From positions 1 through 5,084 of the forward strand of contig PWXL01000168.1 of NCBI GenBank assembly GCA_003561145.1: a DNA stretch of 5,084 nucleotides. The letters are read 5' to 3'. The stretch is from Candidatus Atribacteria bacterium (GTDB taxonomy: Bacteria; Atribacterota; Atribacteria; Atribacterales; Atribacteraceae). The notes under the pieces were generated by a model. That model did no database searches and was not told where the DNA came from. It saw only the letters and a program-made list of their open reading frames with translations. Shown piece after piece: positions 4,901-5,084 of the stretch (positions are counted from its first letter, which is position 1; the number at the start of each line of letters is the position of its first letter). Both the position numbers and the translations under genes were made by a program.

Positions 4901-5084
4901 TGAAGAGGATTCGGCCAACAGTGGTCCGCTCGTAACCGGGATCGAGCTTTCCGAGTTCTCTCACTAAAATAGGATGATGCAGATCCACCAGTCCGAATTC
5001 ATAGGCAAGCAATGCCTGGTCTCTGTCGAGATATGCCTTGGGCCCGCCTTGCACCGCCTGTCCTTCCAGGGTGAGGTAATAGCA
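1986..5084 (-). CDS. rpoC: RNA polymerase beta' subunit, C-terminal 1032 residues (5' end outside window)
   Basis: Catalytic subunit of DNA-dependent RNA polymerase. The frame is open to the window edge. A GTG at 5054 is internal, because the residues before it (CYYLTLEG) match the conserved segment that follows the NADFDGD metal-binding motif, which lies outside. Counting from Cys1 at 5084: MMAKSGARGS at 189-198; bridge helix at about 235-269 (STHGARKGLADTAL); zinc-binding cysteines 279, 354, 361 and 364; trigger loop at 378-405 (QSIGEPGTQLTMRTFH), with Met398, Arg399 and His402 matching E. coli Met932, Arg933 and His936; switch-1 segment at about 907-935 (GITKASLATESF). The trigger loop runs straight into TGEDITQGLPR, so the E. 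coli SI3 insert is absent. A roughly 318-residue insert lies at about 575-892, and residues 973-1032 form an acidic tail. From CYYLT to the end, family members without inserts have roughly 700 residues; this one has 1032. Stop TGA at 1988-1986. No terminator follows before rpsL. Confidence 0.98.
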   Translation of the reverse strand, partial: CYYLTLEGQAVQGGPKAYLDRDQALLAYEFGLVDLHHPILVRELGKLDPGYERTTVGRILFNRLLPEGMPYFNEPTSKKKLSDIVDQCFRRFGNKATVELLDSLKEAGFHYATKSGATIGVTDLEIPARKSEIIEVATRRAEEANQHYNEGLITWEEREQAVIDIWTEASNNMADAILEGLEDFNPVDMMAKSGARGSIRQISQLAGMRGLMADPSGRIIEYPIRANFREGLGGLEYFISTHGARKGLADTALRTAKSGYLTRRLVDVAQDMIVRENDCGTTDGVFMGDLTDENDNVVENYTERILGRIALKDVLDPETGEVLVSAGSEIDEDAVRRIHESGIREVLVRSVLTCRSKHGVCSCCYGRNLSTGRLVDIGEAVGVVAAQSIGEPGTQLTMRTFHTGGIRITGEDITQGLPRVEQLFEVRKPKKAAVLADIDGVVEKIEVFGNRRKVHVRPAEDEKEQAVKTYLVPQDVRLKVTEGDRVEAGQRMTLGPINPRDILHTKGIREVQKHLVEEIQSVYLSQGVNINDKHVEVIVRQIARLNKVMVENSGDTEILSGELVFIEDFEAENRHITETNNQLTEKTREFLGGLELAEGVADMSGEALLQRGEILEENTIEKILSTDCKPFTVKRNGGFLHVIRGYRTLKSEIYDRICLEEIRGENNGAILKAGSTFTEGNLEKIADIGPLLLRVGEKHTWEKLRGAILAEPVHNPETGEEIASVNTRLESEHLEAFREANVKHVTVWKGVETFQIRENLVRILREEILGQEVAQDVVNPQTGEVIIQAGHVISRSLARKLVAEGIKEVPLADGRFFSLEGRLSELLEQEVAGKIAAQSVVEGNKGTVLVQAGKVIDRDTVVKIAEDNVDLLYLRDDEGPETKNLIRELVFLPGLKQVATGRPVVLGITKASLATESFLSAASFQQTTHVLADAAIKGKLDELVGLKENVIIGKIVPAGTGFSKYRNMKMAVPETALPSQDAQEDVEQEGVYVEDVDLRELMDAGEGVMEEEPEGESSVEERDEENIDYSGN
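1989..2168 (-). other. Acidic C-terminal tail of RpoC
   Basis: The last 60 residues of beta' contain 23 Asp/Glu and only 2 Arg, with no Lys. They include short runs such as EDVEQEG, VMEEEPEGE and ERDEEN. The conserved core ends before this, around PAGTGFSKYRN. The tail is low in hydrophobic residues and is probably disordered. Its function is unknown; competing with nucleic acid or binding basic factors is only a guess. Confidence 0.7.
2409..3362 (-). other. Lineage-specific in-frame insertion of about 318 residues in RpoC
   Basis: Flanking sequence is conserved on both sides: GELVFIEDFEAENR before it (compare the Bacillus subtilis LLDIHQFTEANK region) and ATGRPVVLGITKASL after it (compare ATGRPVLLGITKASL). 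B. subtilis has only a handful of residues between these blocks, whereas here there are about 318 (residues 575-892 of the fragment). No stop or frame change interrupts it, and the composition (many E, K, L, V, I and G) looks like folded protein, not low-complexity filler. It sits just before the switch-1 segment, so it probably protrudes from the polymerase surface near the clamp base and main channel (inference). The position differs from E. coli SI3, which lies inside the trigger loop. Boundaries are approximate to within about 10 residues. Whether this insert is already catalogued in some lineages cannot be decided here. Confidence 0.85.
2460..3314 (-). repeat. Five degenerate ~63-residue protein repeats within the RpoC insertion
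   Basis: Units by position: 3314-3183, 3125-3000, 2975-2844, 2789-2652 and 2594-2460. Each has the pattern: short strand, (P)xTGE-like turn, strand ending in AG or an equivalent, then a helix ending in a hydrophobic xxV. The clearest are the fourth (DVVNPQTGEVIIQAG, then EGIKEV) and the fifth (GTVLVQAGKVID); the third has NPETGE and the first MSGEALLQRG. The central glycines of the five turns are 63, 51, 64 and 63 residues apart, so five units account for almost the whole insert. The same pattern occurs once in the conserved part of the protein at 4178-4041 (LDPETGEVLVSAG, then ESGIREV), just before the zinc cysteines. Such units recall the sandwich-barrel hybrid and related beta-rich modules known as RNA polymerase inserts; that fold assignment is inference. 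Confidence 0.7.

Noticed and set aside
5052..5054. GTG as the start of rpoC
   Set aside because: Upstream in-frame residues CYYLTLEG match conserved beta' sequence, so the gene continues past the window edge.

Overview
The window holds four genes, all on the minus strand, in the classic 'str' order (read right to left): the 3' two thirds of rpoC (RNA polymerase beta'), rpsL (ribosomal protein S12), rpsG (S7) and the 5' third of fusA (elongation factor EF-G). Both outer genes run off the window edges. I find no gene I would support on the plus strand; its long open frames are antisense shadows of rpoC.

Likely source: a Gram-positive-type bacterium, most probably a clostridial Firmicute (inference). 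The reasons are strong purine-rich ribosome binding sites, a near-consensus sigma-A promoter, Firmicute-like S12 and S7, and a beta' trigger loop without the large insert seen in Enterobacteria. Against a simple Bacillus-like picture, the L7Ae-family gene often found between rpoC and rpsL is missing, and the EF-G carries non-Bacillus signatures.

Layout: 5084-1986 rpoC; 1985-1788 a 198-base spacer with A-tract repeats, an almost perfect promoter and a leader of about 125 nt with two hairpins; 1787-1413 rpsL; a 69-base spacer with a degenerate heptamer repeat; 1343-870 rpsG (GTG start); a 54-base spacer with a perfect 13-bp tandem duplication; 815-1 fusA. rpoC can be co-transcribed with the ribosomal genes, since I see no convincing terminator after it. 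The internal promoter would let S12, S7 and EF-G be made in excess of polymerase.

The most interesting observation is inside rpoC. Between the end of the conserved jaw-side segment and the switch-1 segment, where Bacillus and E. coli have only a short linker, this protein has an in-frame insertion of about 318 residues. It consists of five degenerate repeats with a period near 63 residues. They resemble a native beta' unit just before the zinc-binding cysteines, so the insert may have arisen by internal duplication. The protein also ends in a strongly acidic tail. Second in interest is the rpsL leader, where one hairpin arm could pair either with an upstream copy of GGAGGAA or with the rpsL ribosome binding site.
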